Of a stretch of 64,000 bases of DNA, positions 1 to 8,981 are shown one piece after another. Source of the stretch: Paenibacillus sp. FSL H3-0469. GTDB taxonomy: Bacteria; Bacillota; Bacilli; Paenibacillales; Paenibacillaceae. A program made the position numbers and the translations under genes. Under the pieces are notes generated by a model, which did not search any database, had not been told where the DNA came from, and saw nothing but the letters and a program-made list of their open reading frames with translations. The number at the start of each line of letters is the position of its first letter. The stretch's first letter is position 1. The stretch lies in assembly GCF_038051945.1 (NCBI RefSeq), contig NZ_CP150302.1, positions 2,170,001-2,234,000 of the forward strand, in the 5' to 3' direction.

Positions 1-643
1 ACCCGTTAGCATACATATGAACGCCATCCATCGTGTACTCTTCCTTCAGATTCCCTTCGGCGTCCATCAGTCCCTCATTCACATTAATGAACTCATAGCC
101 GTGCCTGACCGCCAGCTCCTCCACGGCCCGGTTCGCTTCCAGTAGTGCCGCATTGGTTCTCGTTCTGAAGTAGTTCGCCCGCAGCTCCTCATCCATTCCG
201 GGGAAGTCAGCCTTGGCGTTCACAGGATAATAAGCCATGACATACACCTTGCACTCAGGCAGCCTTGCGCCAATCCGGGTGAGGATCTCATCATAATTCG
301 CAAGCAGATTCCCGAGCTCATATTCACCATCCGCTGAACTGATGTCGTTCGTGCCGATATTAATGAACAGCCGCGAAGGCGCAAGCTCTAGCACACATAC
401 CTCCAGCGCTTCGAGCAATTCCCGGGTCACATAGCCCGCAATCCCGCGGTTATAGATGATGGTCCGCTTCTCCAGCGTCTGCTGCAATTCATTCACCGGA
501 AAAAACTCCATCAGTGAGGAGCCCGCCAGTACGGTCTGCCCCTGTAGCGCCAAATTGTTCAGGATGCTGTACTTCTTCACCTTCTCTTCTTTCTCCTCCT
601 GCATTTGCTTCTCCCACATGGCGTCAAGCTCTTCCTCAGTCAT
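1..643 (-). CDS. SGNH/GDSL-family hydrolase (3' end cut off by window)
   Basis: The first 214 codons are present; the C-terminus lies outside the window. The reading starts MTEEELDAMWEK and begins with a charged helix (about residues 1-22). The SGNH hydrolase blocks follow: a Gly-Ser block (LAGSSLMEFFP, nucleophile region), NRGIAGY (block II), and FINIGTNDIS (block III, with the GxND oxyanion Asn). These enzymes are serine esterases or lipases acting on acyl or acetyl esters. The block I sequence AGSSLME places Ser in the usual GDS position. There is no signal peptide, so it is probably cytoplasmic. The start is set by a clear GGAGGG ribosome site 9-10 bases upstream. The catalytic Asp-His block is expected in the missing part. 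The substrate cannot be told from the sequence. Confidence 0.85.
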   Translation of the reverse strand, partial: MTEEELDAMWEKQMQEEKEEKVKKYSILNNLALQGQTVLAGSSLMEFFPVNELQQTLEKRTIIYNRGIAGYVTRELLEALEVCVLELAPSRLFINIGTNDISSADGEYELGNLLANYDEILTRIGARLPECKVYVMAYYPVNAKADFPGMDEELRANYFRTRTNAALLEANRAVEELAVRHGYEFINVNEGLMDAEGNLKEEYTMDGVHMYANG

Positions 644-881
644 TCTAAATCCCTCCGTTTCTGCGGCTCTGTTATTCTACTATTGTTATCCTTTATCTAT
701 CAGCTTGCAACCCTTGCCTAATTTTGTCTAAAATATGTAAATTGTTCTCATTAAAAGGATTTTGTTCTATGCACACGTGTTCTGAATAGGCTAGATATCG
801 GGTGCCATCAGAGGTGCACATCTGGCTGGCATGCCACAAGGGACCGGTGCGCCGGACCTCATTCTACAGTTGAAGGGCGGA

Positions 882-1565
882 ATGTTTTTGAAAAAGGTAG
901 TTGGCTTGCTCCTGTCGGTTGCTCTGTTGTCTTCGTTCTATGTCGCCAGTCCCCCCAAGGTATCTGCCGCAACGCCCATTGTGGTGAACTCGACGATTGT
1001 CGTACCGGCCGGACAGACGTATGACGGCAGCGGCCAGACGTTTGTCGCCAATCCCAGTACGCTAGGAGACGGCAGCCAGGCAGAGAACCAGAAGCCCATC
1101 TTCCGGCTGGAAAAGAATGCTACACTCAAAAATGTAATTATCGGCGCTCCCGGCGCAGACGGGGTACACTGTTACGGGAATGCGACCATCTCCAATGTGA
1201 CCTGGCAGGATGTCGGCGAGGATGCCCTGACACTGAAGGCTTCCGGCACCATCAATATTACAGGCGGAGGTGCGTACAAAGCCTACGATAAAGTGTTTCA
1301 GGCGAACGCTGCGGGCACGATCAATATCAAGAACTTCAAAGCGAATGACATCGGCAAGCTGGCCCGCCAGAACGGCGGCACCTCCTACACCGTGAATTTC
1401 ACTTTGGACAACTCGGACATCTCCAATGTCAAGGACTCCATCTTCCGGACAGACAGCAGCAGCAGCGCTGCGCGGATCACCAATACCCGCTACCGCAATG
1501 TGCCCACCCTCTTCAAGGGTTATGCCTCGGGCAAGACCAGCCAATCGGGCAATACACAATATTGA
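882..1565 (+). CDS. Secreted pectate lyase, polysaccharide lyase family 3
   Basis: A 227-residue protein from the ATG that opens [11 protein letters not shown]. Residues 1-30 form a signal peptide (Lys-Lys, hydrophobic core, cleavage near KVSA/ATP). The mature part has the small right-handed beta-helix pattern of PL3 pectate lyases: the N-terminal [15 protein letters not shown], then [28 protein letters not shown], and a C-terminal [11 protein letters not shown]. The acidic residues of DVGEDAL are in the Ca2+/catalytic region of the family. The enzyme cleaves polygalacturonate by beta-elimination outside the cell. An in-frame ATG at 831 would add 17 residues before the signal peptide and is less likely; AAGGG just upstream of 882 is a modest ribosome site. 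Length is normal for the family. It stands alone with no pectin-uptake genes nearby. Confidence 0.88.
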   Translation: MFLKKVVGLLLSVALLSSFYVASPPKVSAATPIVVNSTIVVPAGQTYDGSGQTFVANPSTLGDGSQAENQKPIFRLEKNATLKNVIIGAPGADGVHCYGNATISNVTWQDVGEDALTLKASGTINITGGGAYKAYDKVFQANAAGTINIKNFKANDIGKLARQNGGTSYTVNFTLDNSDISNVKDSIFRTDSSSSAARITNTRYRNVPTLFKGYASGKTSQSGNTQY

Positions 1566-1633
1566 AGGTAGCGAAGTAGGAAAACTGGCGTAAACACAGC
1601 AGTCTGAAGTTTACCGCATATAACTGTTATCTG

Positions 1634-1674
1634 AAACCGTCTTCATTCCGGCTCCACCGGGATGTAGGCGGTTT
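1634..1674 (+). terminator. Hairpin downstream of pectate lyase
   Basis: AAACCGTCTTCATTCCGG pairs with CCGGGATGTAGGCGGTTT across a five-base loop. The stem is about 18 bp with one mismatch and two G-U pairs. It lies about 70 bases after the pectate lyase stop. No T-run follows, so it may be a weak terminator or an mRNA-end stabiliser. Confidence 0.35.
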
Positions 1675-1780
1675 GGCCGTTCAAGCGGACAGCCAAGCAC
1701 GTATGAACACGCTCAGCTCCGGGCCGGAGGAGATAGATTTATTTTGGACACATCTGCCTCTCTCAACTCTCTCAACTCTA

Positions 1781-1810
1781 TCGACATAAGCTCACATCCT
1801 ATGCTATTAT
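1781..1810 (+). promoter_or_regulatory. Candidate sigma-A promoter of the amino-acid ABC operon
   Basis: TCGACA at 1781-1786 and TATTAT at 1805-1810 are separated by 18 bases, about 70 bases before the binding-protein start. It follows a CTCTCAACT direct repeat at about 1758-1778. The call rests only on match to the consensus. Confidence 0.35.
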
Positions 1811-1881
1811 GATAGCCTGATAACGTATTAACGAACTAAAGCAATGGATGCGGCAGGCAATCTACTAGGGGGATTAGAGAG

Positions 1882-2652
1882 ATGAAGAGACAGGGAATAT
1901 GGGTTCTACTCGTAATTATGGCACTTGCAGTGGTCACTGGCTGCTCCAGTTCAGGCGGTAAGGACGGGAAGCTGGTGATCGGCATCGACGACAAGTTCGC
2001 ACCGATGGGCTTCCGGGATGATAACAATGAGCTTGTCGGCTTCGATATCGATTATGCGAAAGCCGCTGCCGCGAAGATGGGCCGGGAGGTTACCTTCCAG
2101 CCGATTGACTGGTCCGCGAAGGAGTCTGAGCTGAACAGCGGGCGGATTGATATGATCTGGAACGGATACACCATCACGGATGAGCGCAAGGACAAGGTGT
2201 TATTCACGAAGCCTTATCTGGAGAATAGTCAGGTGGTCGTTGTGCTGGCGGATTCAGCACTTGCGAAGCTTAAGGATCTGGCCGGTAAAGAAATCGGACT
2301 TCAGAGCCTCTCCTCTGCCGCCGATGCCCTGGATGCGAATCCGATCAAGGCCGAGCTTGGCGGCGTGTCTGAATTCACCGATAATGTGCTGGCGCTGACC
2401 GACCTGAAGTCGGGCCGTCTGGACGGGGTGGTCATCGATGAGGTGGTTGCCAGATATTACATAGCCAAGGAGCCGGATACGTACAAGCTGATGGAAGAAT
2501 CGCTGGCCCCTGAGCAATATGGTATCGGCATTAAGAAAGGTAATGAAGCTCTGCTGGATGAGCTGCAGAAGGCGCTGGATGAGCTGAGCAGTGACGGAAC
2601 AGCCGCCGACATTTCAACCAAGTGGTTCGGAGAGAATAAGGTATTGAACTAG
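1882..2652 (+). CDS. Polar amino-acid ABC transporter, substrate-binding lipoprotein
   Basis: A 256-residue solute-binding protein of the bacterial extracellular solute-binding family 3 (GlnH/HisJ type). Residues 1-20 are a lipoprotein signal with a lipobox ending VVTGC, so Cys21 would be lipidated and anchored outside the membrane. The core shows the family start LVIGIDDKFAPMGFRDDNN, the domain-crossing motif GFDIDYAKAAA, DMIWNGYTIT, and KKGNEALLDELQKAL near the C-terminus. A strong GGGGGATTAGAG precedes the ATG. It is the first gene of a three-gene operon with the permease (29-base gap) and the ATPase. The family imports polar amino acids (Gln, Arg, His or cystine). The exact ligand is not readable here. 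Confidence 0.92.
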   Translation: MKRQGIWVLLVIMALAVVTGCSSSGGKDGKLVIGIDDKFAPMGFRDDNNELVGFDIDYAKAAAAKMGREVTFQPIDWSAKESELNSGRIDMIWNGYTITDERKDKVLFTKPYLENSQVVVVLADSALAKLKDLAGKEIGLQSLSSAADALDANPIKAELGGVSEFTDNVLALTDLKSGRLDGVVIDEVVARYYIAKEPDTYKLMEESLAPEQYGIGIKKGNEALLDELQKALDELSSDGTAADISTKWFGENKVLN

Positions 2653-2681
2653 ATGCTATCGTTTAGGAGCCGGGTGTAGAC

Positions 2682-3341
2682 ATGGATATCGATTATATTA
2701 TTAGAATCTCCGGACCGATGCTGGAAGGCGCCCGGACTACGGTGCTGCTGTTCCTGATCGTGATCGTGCTGTCCATTCCGCTCGGGATGGTCGTCACGCT
2801 GATGGCCAAAAGCACGTTAAAGCCGCTGGCCTGGATCGCACACACCTATATTTACGTCATGCGCGGAACGCCGCTCTTGCTGCAATTGTTCTTCTTCTGC
2901 TTCGGCCTCCCGCAGATTCCCGTAATCGGGGAATATCTGGTTATGGACCGTTTTGTAGCGGCGAGCCTGGGCTTTATCCTGAATTACGGCGCTTATTTCG
3001 CCGAAATCTTCCGGGGCGGACTGCTCTCAATCGATAAAGGCCAGCATGAGGCGGCCAAGGTGCTTGGGCTTAGCCGTTGGCAGACACTGCGCAAGGTCAT
3101 TCTCGCTCAGATGTTCCGCGTGGCGCTGCCTGCGGTTGCTAATGAGTCCATCACGCTGGTCAAGGATACCGCTCTGCTGTATGCCGTGGCGGTGCCGGAG
3201 CTGCTGAATTTCGCCAAGACGGCGGTGAACCGTGATTTCACCGTCACGCCTTTTGTCGTAGCGGGCGTTATTTATCTGCTGATGACCCTGGTGCTGACCT
3301 TGTTCTTCAAGCTGCTGGAGAAACGTTTCAAATTTGAGTAG
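2682..3341 (+). CDS. Amino-acid ABC transporter permease (HisM/GlnP type)
   Basis: A 219-residue integral membrane protein with five or six predicted helices, the normal size for HEQRo-type amino-acid permeases. The EAA cytoplasmic loop that docks the ATPase is present (GGLLSIDKGQHEAAKVLGLS, about residues 112-131), followed by VILAQMFRVALPAVANE. The N-terminal YVMRGTPLLLQL stretch is diagnostic of this permease subfamily. Only one permease gene is present, so the transporter probably works as a homodimer of this subunit with the ATPase encoded 15 bases downstream. Confidence 0.93.
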   Translation: MDIDYIIRISGPMLEGARTTVLLFLIVIVLSIPLGMVVTLMAKSTLKPLAWIAHTYIYVMRGTPLLLQLFFFCFGLPQIPVIGEYLVMDRFVAASLGFILNYGAYFAEIFRGGLLSIDKGQHEAAKVLGLSRWQTLRKVILAQMFRVALPAVANESITLVKDTALLYAVAVPELLNFAKTAVNRDFTVTPFVVAGVIYLLMTLVLTLFFKLLEKRFKFE

Positions 3342-3356
3342 AAGGGCTGTATCGCT

Positions 3357-4100
3357 ATGAGTAGCATGATTGAAGTACGGCAATTGAAGAAGGACTTCGG
3401 CAGCCTCAGTGTGCTGAATCAGATAAGCTTTGATGTGAAGCCCGGCGAAGTCGTTGCGGTGATCGGACCCTCGGGCTCCGGCAAAAGCACCATGCTGCGC
3501 AGCCTCGTACATCTGGAGGAAGTCACCGGCGGCAGCATCTCGATCTGCGGGAAAACGCTTGTTGAGAACGGACGCTACGCCAGTACGGCGGCGATTAGAG
3601 ACATCACCTCAAGCATGGGGATGGTGTTCCAGCATTTCAATCTGTTTCCGCATCTCAGTGTGCGGGACAACCTGGAGCTTGCCCCGCGCACACTGAAGCG
3701 GGAGAGTGTGCAGCAGATCACGGCCAAGAGCCGGGAGCTGCTTGCCAAGGTAGGCCTGGCTGACAAAGCCGACGTCTACCCCTCTACGCTGTCAGGCGGG
3801 CAAAAGCAGCGGGTTGCTATTGCCCGGGCAATGATGCTCAGCCCGGACATTCTCCTGTTCGATGAGCCGACCTCGGCACTTGATCCTGAATTAACCGGCG
3901 AGGTGCTGCGCGTCATCCGCCAGCTGGCCGAGGAGAACATGACGATGATGATCGTCACCCATGAGATGAGCTTCGCCCGTGATGTCGCGGACCGCATCTT
4001 CTTCATGGACAACGGGGACATTGCCGAATCCGGCACCCCGGAGGAGATCTTCGGCAATGCGAAGTTGGAGCGGACGCGGACGTTTTTGATGCGGGAGTAG
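3357..4100 (+). CDS. Amino-acid ABC transporter ATP-binding protein (GlnQ type)
   Basis: A 247-residue ATPase with every functional motif intact: Walker [10 protein letters not shown] (about residues 39-47), Q-loop [12 protein letters not shown], signature [14 protein letters not shown], Walker [14 protein letters not shown] and the switch His in MIVTHEM. It energises import by the adjacent permease and lipoprotein. The start ATGAGTAGC has AGAAGGG upstream. A strong hairpin terminator follows at 4215-4259, so this is the last gene of the operon. Confidence 0.95.
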   Translation: MSSMIEVRQLKKDFGSLSVLNQISFDVKPGEVVAVIGPSGSGKSTMLRSLVHLEEVTGGSISICGKTLVENGRYASTAAIRDITSSMGMVFQHFNLFPHLSVRDNLELAPRTLKRESVQQITAKSRELLAKVGLADKADVYPSTLSGGQKQRVAIARAMMLSPDILLFDEPTSALDPELTGEVLRVIRQLAEENMTMMIVTHEMSFARDVADRIFFMDNGDIAESGTPEEIFGNAKLERTRTFLMRE

Positions 4101-4214
4101 CTGTGAGTAGAGCTTAACAGCTTGAGTAGTGCGTTGCAGCTTTGCGGCTGAAGCCTCATGCTGGTCCGAACACAGAGCGGCTACCCTTCTGCTCATGGTG
4201 ATTCTAATTGAAGA

Positions 4215-4259
4215 AGGTCTATCCCAGCCATATGATGGCTTTTGGGATAGACCTTTTTT
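4215..4259 (+). terminator. Rho-independent terminator of the amino-acid ABC operon
   Basis: AGGTCTATCCC (4215-4225) pairs with GGGATAGACCT (4244-4254). The inner stem AGCCAT/ATGGCT extends it and a run of six T follows. It lies 115 bases after the ATPase stop. Confidence 0.87.
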
Positions 4260-4530
4260 GGGATTCAGATCAGTATGCGGTTGTATCGGATGTATACCCA
4301 CAGCTCAGAACGCAGCGTGTGAAGCAAATGGATTTAGTTCATCTAATTTCGCGCTACAGACACACTTTCAGAGATTAGTTGGATAAACAACACTTACTGG
4401 GGCCGACTTTCGGTGAATCCTTAGAATTGGGCAGATTAGATGTACTTTTCCACCTACTCCCCCGTAACCGTCCATTCCGCGCGAAATAAGTGCCTTTTTT
4501 CCAACTCTGCCCCGAGGCCGGCCCAGCTCC

Positions 4531-4612
4531 AGTCTTACTTCAACCTACTCGCTCTTACTTCATCCAACCTTGCTCTTACTTCACCCAACCTCGCTCTTAC
4601 TTCACCCAACTC
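4531..4612. repeat. Short tandem array, about four 21-nt units
   Basis: Four near-identical copies of GCTCTTACTTCACCCAACCTC (20-21 nt each) lie in the gap between the amino-acid ABC operon and the AI-2E-family gene. Short readings through it look like low-complexity shadows with no ribosome site. The rest of 4260-4673 shows nothing recognisable. Confidence 0.7.
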
Positions 4613-4673
4613 GCACTTTCTCTACCTCATTCAAGCGCTAATCGGCACTTAATCTGCCTTATTCAATTACTAC

Positions 4674-5822
4674 CTACTCCCCCGCTTCCGCAGAAGATAC
4701 TGTGCCCTCGGGCACCGGCTCCGCCGGTCCCATGGGCGCTGGCGGCTCCTCATCCCAGCGCTTGCGGATGAAAAGCTGATACAGCTTGACTGTTATGATT
4801 TTGAGCATCATGTAGACCGGAATAATAACCAGGATACCGATGATTCCGCCGAAATCGCCGCCGGCCAGAACGAGAATAATGGTGGTCAGCGGGTGGATAT
4901 CCATGCTTTTGCCGAAGATATAAGGGGCCACCAGGTTATCCTGAATCTGCTGCGCAACGAGCACGACCACAATCGACCAGACCGCCGTAGACGGGGACTC
5001 GATCAGACCGATAATGAAGATCGGCACAGTAGACAGAATGGCCCCGATAAAAGGGATAAAATTCATCAGCACCGCCACCAGCGTCAGCAGCAGCGCATAC
5101 GGCAGGCCGATAATCAGGAACCCGATGTACATGAGCACGCCGAGCGCCAGATTGACCAGCACTCTGCCGACGATGAAGCTGCCCATCACGTTGTCAATCT
5201 CGGCAACCACCCCGGCGCCTTCCTCATGATAGCGTCTCGGGAAAAAGCTCACGAGCTTATCGCCGAACTTCCCGCCCTCCTTTAGCATGTAGAACAACAG
5301 GATCGGAAAGGTGAACAGCACAATCGCAAAATTAGAGACAAAAGAGAACAGCCCGGACACATAGCCCGTTGCCAGCGAAAAGCCTGTATTTAAATAGCCT
5401 ATCAATTGGCTGGACAGGTTCATATTCTCGGGAAGCAGTCCTGACAGCAATTCAGTGTTCTCCAGCTTGCTAAGCTGCTCCCCTACTGCCCTCAGCACAC
5501 CCGGCATATTGTTGACCAGGTTCAGCAGCTGACTTTGCAGCGAAGGCCAGACCCCTACTGTGAAGCCCAGTAACAGCATAGCAATGACCAGATAGACCAG
5601 CAGGATCGCCAGCGTCCGCTTCATTTTGCGGGAGGACAGGAAGTCAATCAGGGGCCGAAGCAGATAATAGAAGAAGACGGCGAGCATTAACGGCACCATC
5701 ACAACCTTGAACAACGAGATAATGGGGGTAAAAATAAAGTCTACCAGTGAGCTGACATAGATAATGCCCAGCACCAGCAGCACGGCAATACACACGCGGA
5801 TAAACAAATTCAATTTGGCCAT
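4674..5822 (-). CDS. AI-2E family (PerM-type) transporter
   Basis: A 382-residue membrane protein of the AI-2E/UPF0118 family. Two N-terminal helices lie around residues 8-50, and a long amphipathic cytoplasmic segment of about 60-150 contains LQSQLLNLVNNMP. The conserved C-terminal block follows, with GVLMYIGFLIIGLPYALLLT, the FIPFIGAILSTVPI loop and DNLVAPYIFGKSMDIHPLTT. Relatives include exporters of autoinducer-2 and Na+/H+ antiporters, so the substrate is open. The tail is Pro/Glu-rich (PAPMGPAEPVPEG). GGGAGTCCACTATG sets the start. It is a single gene. Confidence 0.9.
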   Translation of the reverse strand: MAKLNLFIRVCIAVLLVLGIIYVSSLVDFIFTPIISLFKVVMVPLMLAVFFYYLLRPLIDFLSSRKMKRTLAILLVYLVIAMLLLGFTVGVWPSLQSQLLNLVNNMPGVLRAVGEQLSKLENTELLSGLLPENMNLSSQLIGYLNTGFSLATGYVSGLFSFVSNFAIVLFTFPILLFYMLKEGGKFGDKLVSFFPRRYHEEGAGVVAEIDNVMGSFIVGRVLVNLALGVLMYIGFLIIGLPYALLLTLVAVLMNFIPFIGAILSTVPIFIIGLIESPSTAVWSIVVVLVAQQIQDNLVAPYIFGKSMDIHPLTTIILVLAGGDFGGIIGILVIIPVYMMLKIITVKLYQLFIRKRWDEEPPAPMGPAEPVPEGTVSSAEAGE

Positions 5823-5992
5823 AGTGGACTCCCGTTCTTATATTTTAAGCAGCGTTTCTTATTCACTTAAATATAGCCGGGGATTCTTAATTCAGACTAA
5901 ACCAAGTCTAAAGATAAGCTAAAGATTGGGTCTTCAGGCAGTCTATCCGTTTTTAAAAATCATCCTAACGGATGAATAAGATTACCTTTGCG

Positions 5993-6093
5993 CGAACACA
6001 ATGTATGCTGTTTTTGATATACATTCAGGCCATATGCCTGCTTACGAACACAATGTATGCTGTTTTCCATATACATTCAGGCTATATGCCGCT
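5993..6093. repeat. Two-copy 52-nt direct repeat
   Basis: CGAACACAATGTATGCTGTT begins each copy (5993 and 6045). The copies extend through ATATACATTCAGG and a partly palindromic CATATGCC/TATATGCC. TGTAT and ATACA within a copy are complementary, so each copy can form a small hairpin. It occupies the gap (5823-6155) between the AI-2E and SUFU-domain genes; the rest of this gap shows nothing recognisable. Confidence 0.75.
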
Positions 6094-6155
6094 ATACCAG
6101 CCCATTCTATTCGGTTGTACGCATACATTATCCAGACTTCAGGCCTTGGCTCTGA

Positions 6156-7220
6156 TTATCCGATAGTCTTGACCACATTACCTTCCTGGTCTTTGATATA
6201 GGTTTTGCGGATCTGCACCTTCAATCCTTTGGCGGCAGACAACCGGAGCTCCCCTTCCTTAGGCTGGAGCTTCTCCTCCAGCTCCAGGACCGCCTCTTCC
6301 GTCAAGCCGAGGCTGACAAAGTCCTCGTTGACCACACTCTCGTTATCGGGTCTGCGCTCCAGCATCACCTGCAGCTTCTTGCTGGTCAGGGTCAGCGGCT
6401 TCCCTTTCAGCAGACGGCCGCGCAGCAGCTTGGCTATAGTCGGTGCCTGCCTTGCGCCTATGGTCAGGACAGCAGGTGCTGTGCCGATCAGGCGGCTTTT
6501 GCCCGGCTCATAATCCAGTTCATCCACATACAGAATGCCCGTCTGCGACCCGTCACGCTCGATGCCCTGACGTACCGCCTCCTGGATGACAGGAAGCCGG
6601 AGCAGCGAATCCCGGTCAAGATCGGTGATATAGAGAGGGAGCACCTCCTGGCTGGCCTCCAGGAAGGCATTGGTATTCCAGGAAATCATCGCTTCCAGCT
6701 CGTCCGCTGTGATTCCTACCATCTGCAGGAATTCCACACGGCCGTTCGGCGTATCCACAGCTGGAAGCTCCGGGTCATCGGTGAACGCCAGCGCCGTCAG
6801 CAGGGTATCAGCCCCGAGGCATATGGGGCCATTGGCATCCAGATGATGGCCGGAAGCAAAGATATTGCCGCTGGAGAATACATATCTGGCCATGTTTTGC
6901 AGCAGATTGATTGCCCAGGCTGGAGGCTCCTGCTCGCCGCTACTACGCGCCAGACGGAAGGTCAGCTCGAAGCCGTAGCCGCTGTATTCAAGGTCTTCAG
7001 ACTCCTTCTCATACAGCTCGGAGAACCCGAAGGTTACGAAATGCCAATGCGGGTATGGCTGCTCGGCTGCATAGGCGCTGATTCCGTTCAGCGGGTCATT
7101 CCCCCCCAGGCTATAGGGCAGCATTGCAGCATAATGCTTAGGTTCCTGTTGTCCGTATATCCCTGTCATCTGTTTCTCTATCGCATCCCAGCCGATAGCT
7201 TCCACTTCATGCTCACTCAT
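6156..7220 (-). CDS. Suppressor-of-fused domain protein
   Basis: A 354-residue protein starting MSEHEVEAIGWDAIEKQM. The N-terminal half (about 5-190) matches the bacterial suppressor-of-fused (SUFU, PF05076) domain: PYPHWHFVTFGFSELY, a Glu-rich turn, SGYGFELTFRLA, PPAWAINLLQNMARYVF and the GHHLDANGPICLG block. The C-terminal 160 residues carry LRGRLLKGKPLTL and a second alpha/beta region. Bacterial SUFU proteins have no proven role and are often near toxin-immunity loci, but none is seen here. The start is chosen from GGAGGGAAAGAGATG. The open frame continues 83 codons upstream only because it runs through a 72-nt repeat array with a multiple-of-three period. Confidence 0.85.
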   Translation of the reverse strand: MSEHEVEAIGWDAIEKQMTGIYGQQEPKHYAAMLPYSLGGNDPLNGISAYAAEQPYPHWHFVTFGFSELYEKESEDLEYSGYGFELTFRLARSSGEQEPPAWAINLLQNMARYVFSSGNIFASGHHLDANGPICLGADTLLTALAFTDDPELPAVDTPNGRVEFLQMVGITADELEAMISWNTNAFLEASQEVLPLYITDLDRDSLLRLPVIQEAVRQGIERDGSQTGILYVDELDYEPGKSRLIGTAPAVLTIGARQAPTIAKLLRGRLLKGKPLTLTSKKLQVMLERRPDNESVVNEDFVSLGLTEEAVLELEEKLQPKEGELRLSAAKGLKVQIRKTYIKDQEGNVVKTIG

Positions 7221-7304
7221 CTCTTTCCCTCCGATATCAGATTTATGTACAACCGGGTACTTCCATATCCGGCCCAGAATCTCCCGTTCATTACCCCATT
7301 TGCA

Positions 7305-7456
7305 GGGACCCCAAAACATACAAATTAACCCCACAAAGTGGGGCTTTGGCTTCGATGATGACTCAGATACTTTGCGGGGACCCCAAAACATACAAAATAA
7401 CCCCACAAAGTGGGGCTTTGGCTTCGATGATGACTCAGATACTTTGCGGGGACCCC
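7305..7456. repeat. Tandem 72-nt intergenic repeat (two full copies plus a third start)
   Basis: GGGACCCCAAAACATACAAA begins at 7305, 7377 and 7449 (third copy broken off after about 10 nt). Each full unit carries the perfect mini-hairpin CCCCACAAAGTGGGG followed by CTTT. The 72-nt period keeps reading frames open on both strands, which falsely extends the SUFU-domain frame. The array lies between the SUFU-domain start and the malic-enzyme terminator. Confidence 0.85.
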
Positions 7457-7507
7457 AAAAGATACACAAACGGCAAGCTCATCTGACGAGCTTGCCGTTT
7501 GTGTATC
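7457..7507 (-). terminator. Terminator of malic enzyme gene
   Basis: GATACACAAACGGCAAGCTC (7461-7480) is perfectly complementary to 7488-7507 around a seven-base loop. On the minus strand TTTT follows. The hairpin lies 22 bases after the malic-enzyme stop. Confidence 0.87.
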
Positions 7508-7529
7508 TTCATTAATATTAATATAGGAA

Positions 7530-8714
7530 TCAGTTAATGCCGACGAGCAGGTTCTTGCGGGCTACGCCGCTCTTGGCTGCCGCTTCGGCTACAGCCATGC
7601 GGATTCTCTCTACTACCCGCGGATCGAAGGCGTCTGGGATAATGTATTTCTCATGCAGCTCAGACGGGTCAATCACGGAGGAGATCGCCTCTGCAGCCGC
7701 CAGCTTCATGTCTTCATTGATATCCGTAGCTTCACAATCCAGCGCCCCTCTAAATATCCCAGGGAAGCACAGTACATTGTTAATCTGGTTCGGATAGTCG
7801 GAACGGCCGGTCGCCATGACTCTTACATGCGGCGCAGCAATGGCGGGATCAATCTCCGGCATCGGGTTCGCCATAGCGAAGACAATCGGGTCGGTGGCCA
7901 TGTTCAGCACATCTTCCAGCTTCAGCACATCCGGTGCAGAGACTCCGATGAAGACATCCGCGCCTTTGATCACATCGGACAGACTACCGATTTCTAGATA
8001 AGGGTTCGTAATCTGGGCAAAATCGCTCCAATGGCTGCGCTCATAATCCGCCAACCGGTTAATCGCGCCCTCCCGGTCCACGCCGATCAGGTTCACCGCT
8101 CCGGCATGCAGCAGCATTTTGGAGACGGAGATGCCTGCTGCACCGATGCCGTTGACCACGATTTTGACATCCTTAATATCCTTGCCGCATACCTTGAGTG
8201 CGTTCAGCAATCCGGCAGTTACGACAATTGCCGTACCATGCTGGTCATCATGGAAGACCGGAATGTCCAGCTCGGCTCTTAGTCTGGCTTCAATCTCGAA
8301 GCAGCGCGGAGAGGAAATGTCCTCCAGGTTAATGCCGCCGAACGTCGGGGCAAGCGCTTTTACAATCGCAATAATCTCTTCGGTATCCTTGGTGTCCAGG
8401 CATATCGGCACGGCGTCTACGTCTGCGAACTGCTTGAACAGCGCTGCCTTACCTTCCATAACCGGCATGGCCGCCTTCGGCCCGATATCGCCAAGCCCCA
8501 GTACAGCCGTGCCATCGGATACGACAGCTACGGTATTCTTCTTCGTGGTTAGCTCATAAGCCTGGGACTGATCGTCGGCAATCGCCTGACAGACCTTCGC
8601 CACACCCGGCGTGTAGACTTTGGACAGGTCGTCTTTGCACAGAATCGGATGCTTCAGGGTAGTTTCAAGCTTACCGCCTTTATGCAGCAACATAATTTCT
8701 TCTAATAGTTCCAT
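7530..8714 (-). CDS. NAD(P)-dependent malic enzyme (MaeE/YtsJ-like)
   Basis: A 394-residue enzyme that oxidatively decarboxylates malate to pyruvate and CO2. The N-terminal domain shows VYTPGVAKVCQAI (substrate Tyr), VVSDGTAVLGLGDIGPKAAMPVMEGK and the metal-ligand stretch INLEDISSPRCFEIE, then FHDDQHGTAIV. The Rossmann part has VVNGIGAAGISVSKML. FAMANPMPEIDP and RSDYPNQINNVLCFPGIFRGALD complete the active site. It is the short (about 400-residue) bacterial class. GGAGGAATTAATATG fixes the start; an earlier TTG-initiated extension is not supported. The neighbouring 2-hydroxycarboxylate transporter and two-component system resemble the maeKR-maePE malate loci of lactobacilli and enterococci. 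Confidence 0.93.
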   Translation of the reverse strand: MELLEEIMLLHKGGKLETTLKHPILCKDDLSKVYTPGVAKVCQAIADDQSQAYELTTKKNTVAVVSDGTAVLGLGDIGPKAAMPVMEGKAALFKQFADVDAVPICLDTKDTEEIIAIVKALAPTFGGINLEDISSPRCFEIEARLRAELDIPVFHDDQHGTAIVVTAGLLNALKVCGKDIKDVKIVVNGIGAAGISVSKMLLHAGAVNLIGVDREGAINRLADYERSHWSDFAQITNPYLEIGSLSDVIKGADVFIGVSAPDVLKLEDVLNMATDPIVFAMANPMPEIDPAIAAPHVRVMATGRSDYPNQINNVLCFPGIFRGALDCEATDINEDMKLAAAEAISSVIDPSELHEKYIIPDAFDPRVVERIRMAVAEAAAKSGVARKNLLVGIN

Positions 8715-8981
8715 ATTAATTCCTCCATTCAACTGGTTCACCGTTTGTTACATCCCTCTCGGATCTTTCTATATATAGCGGAGCTTCCTGCATCCGAACC
8801 TTTCCAGGCCCGGGTGCAGCCCCGTCAACTATGCGTTTCATATGCTCCTGTAGTCATTCTCCGCGATAATGAATGGATTGGCAATACAAAAGCTGACATC
8901 TGCAAATTGTCCATGATTTAGACACGATTGAAGGCGATTTCATGTGATTCATGCGAATCGGCTAGTGCTGGTGCGCCTCGC

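Noticed and set aside
7221-7469. N-terminal extension of the SUFU-domain protein
   Set aside because: The extra 83 codons run through the 72-nt intergenic array. A strong GGAGGGAAAGAG directly precedes the start at 7220, and the family similarity begins there.
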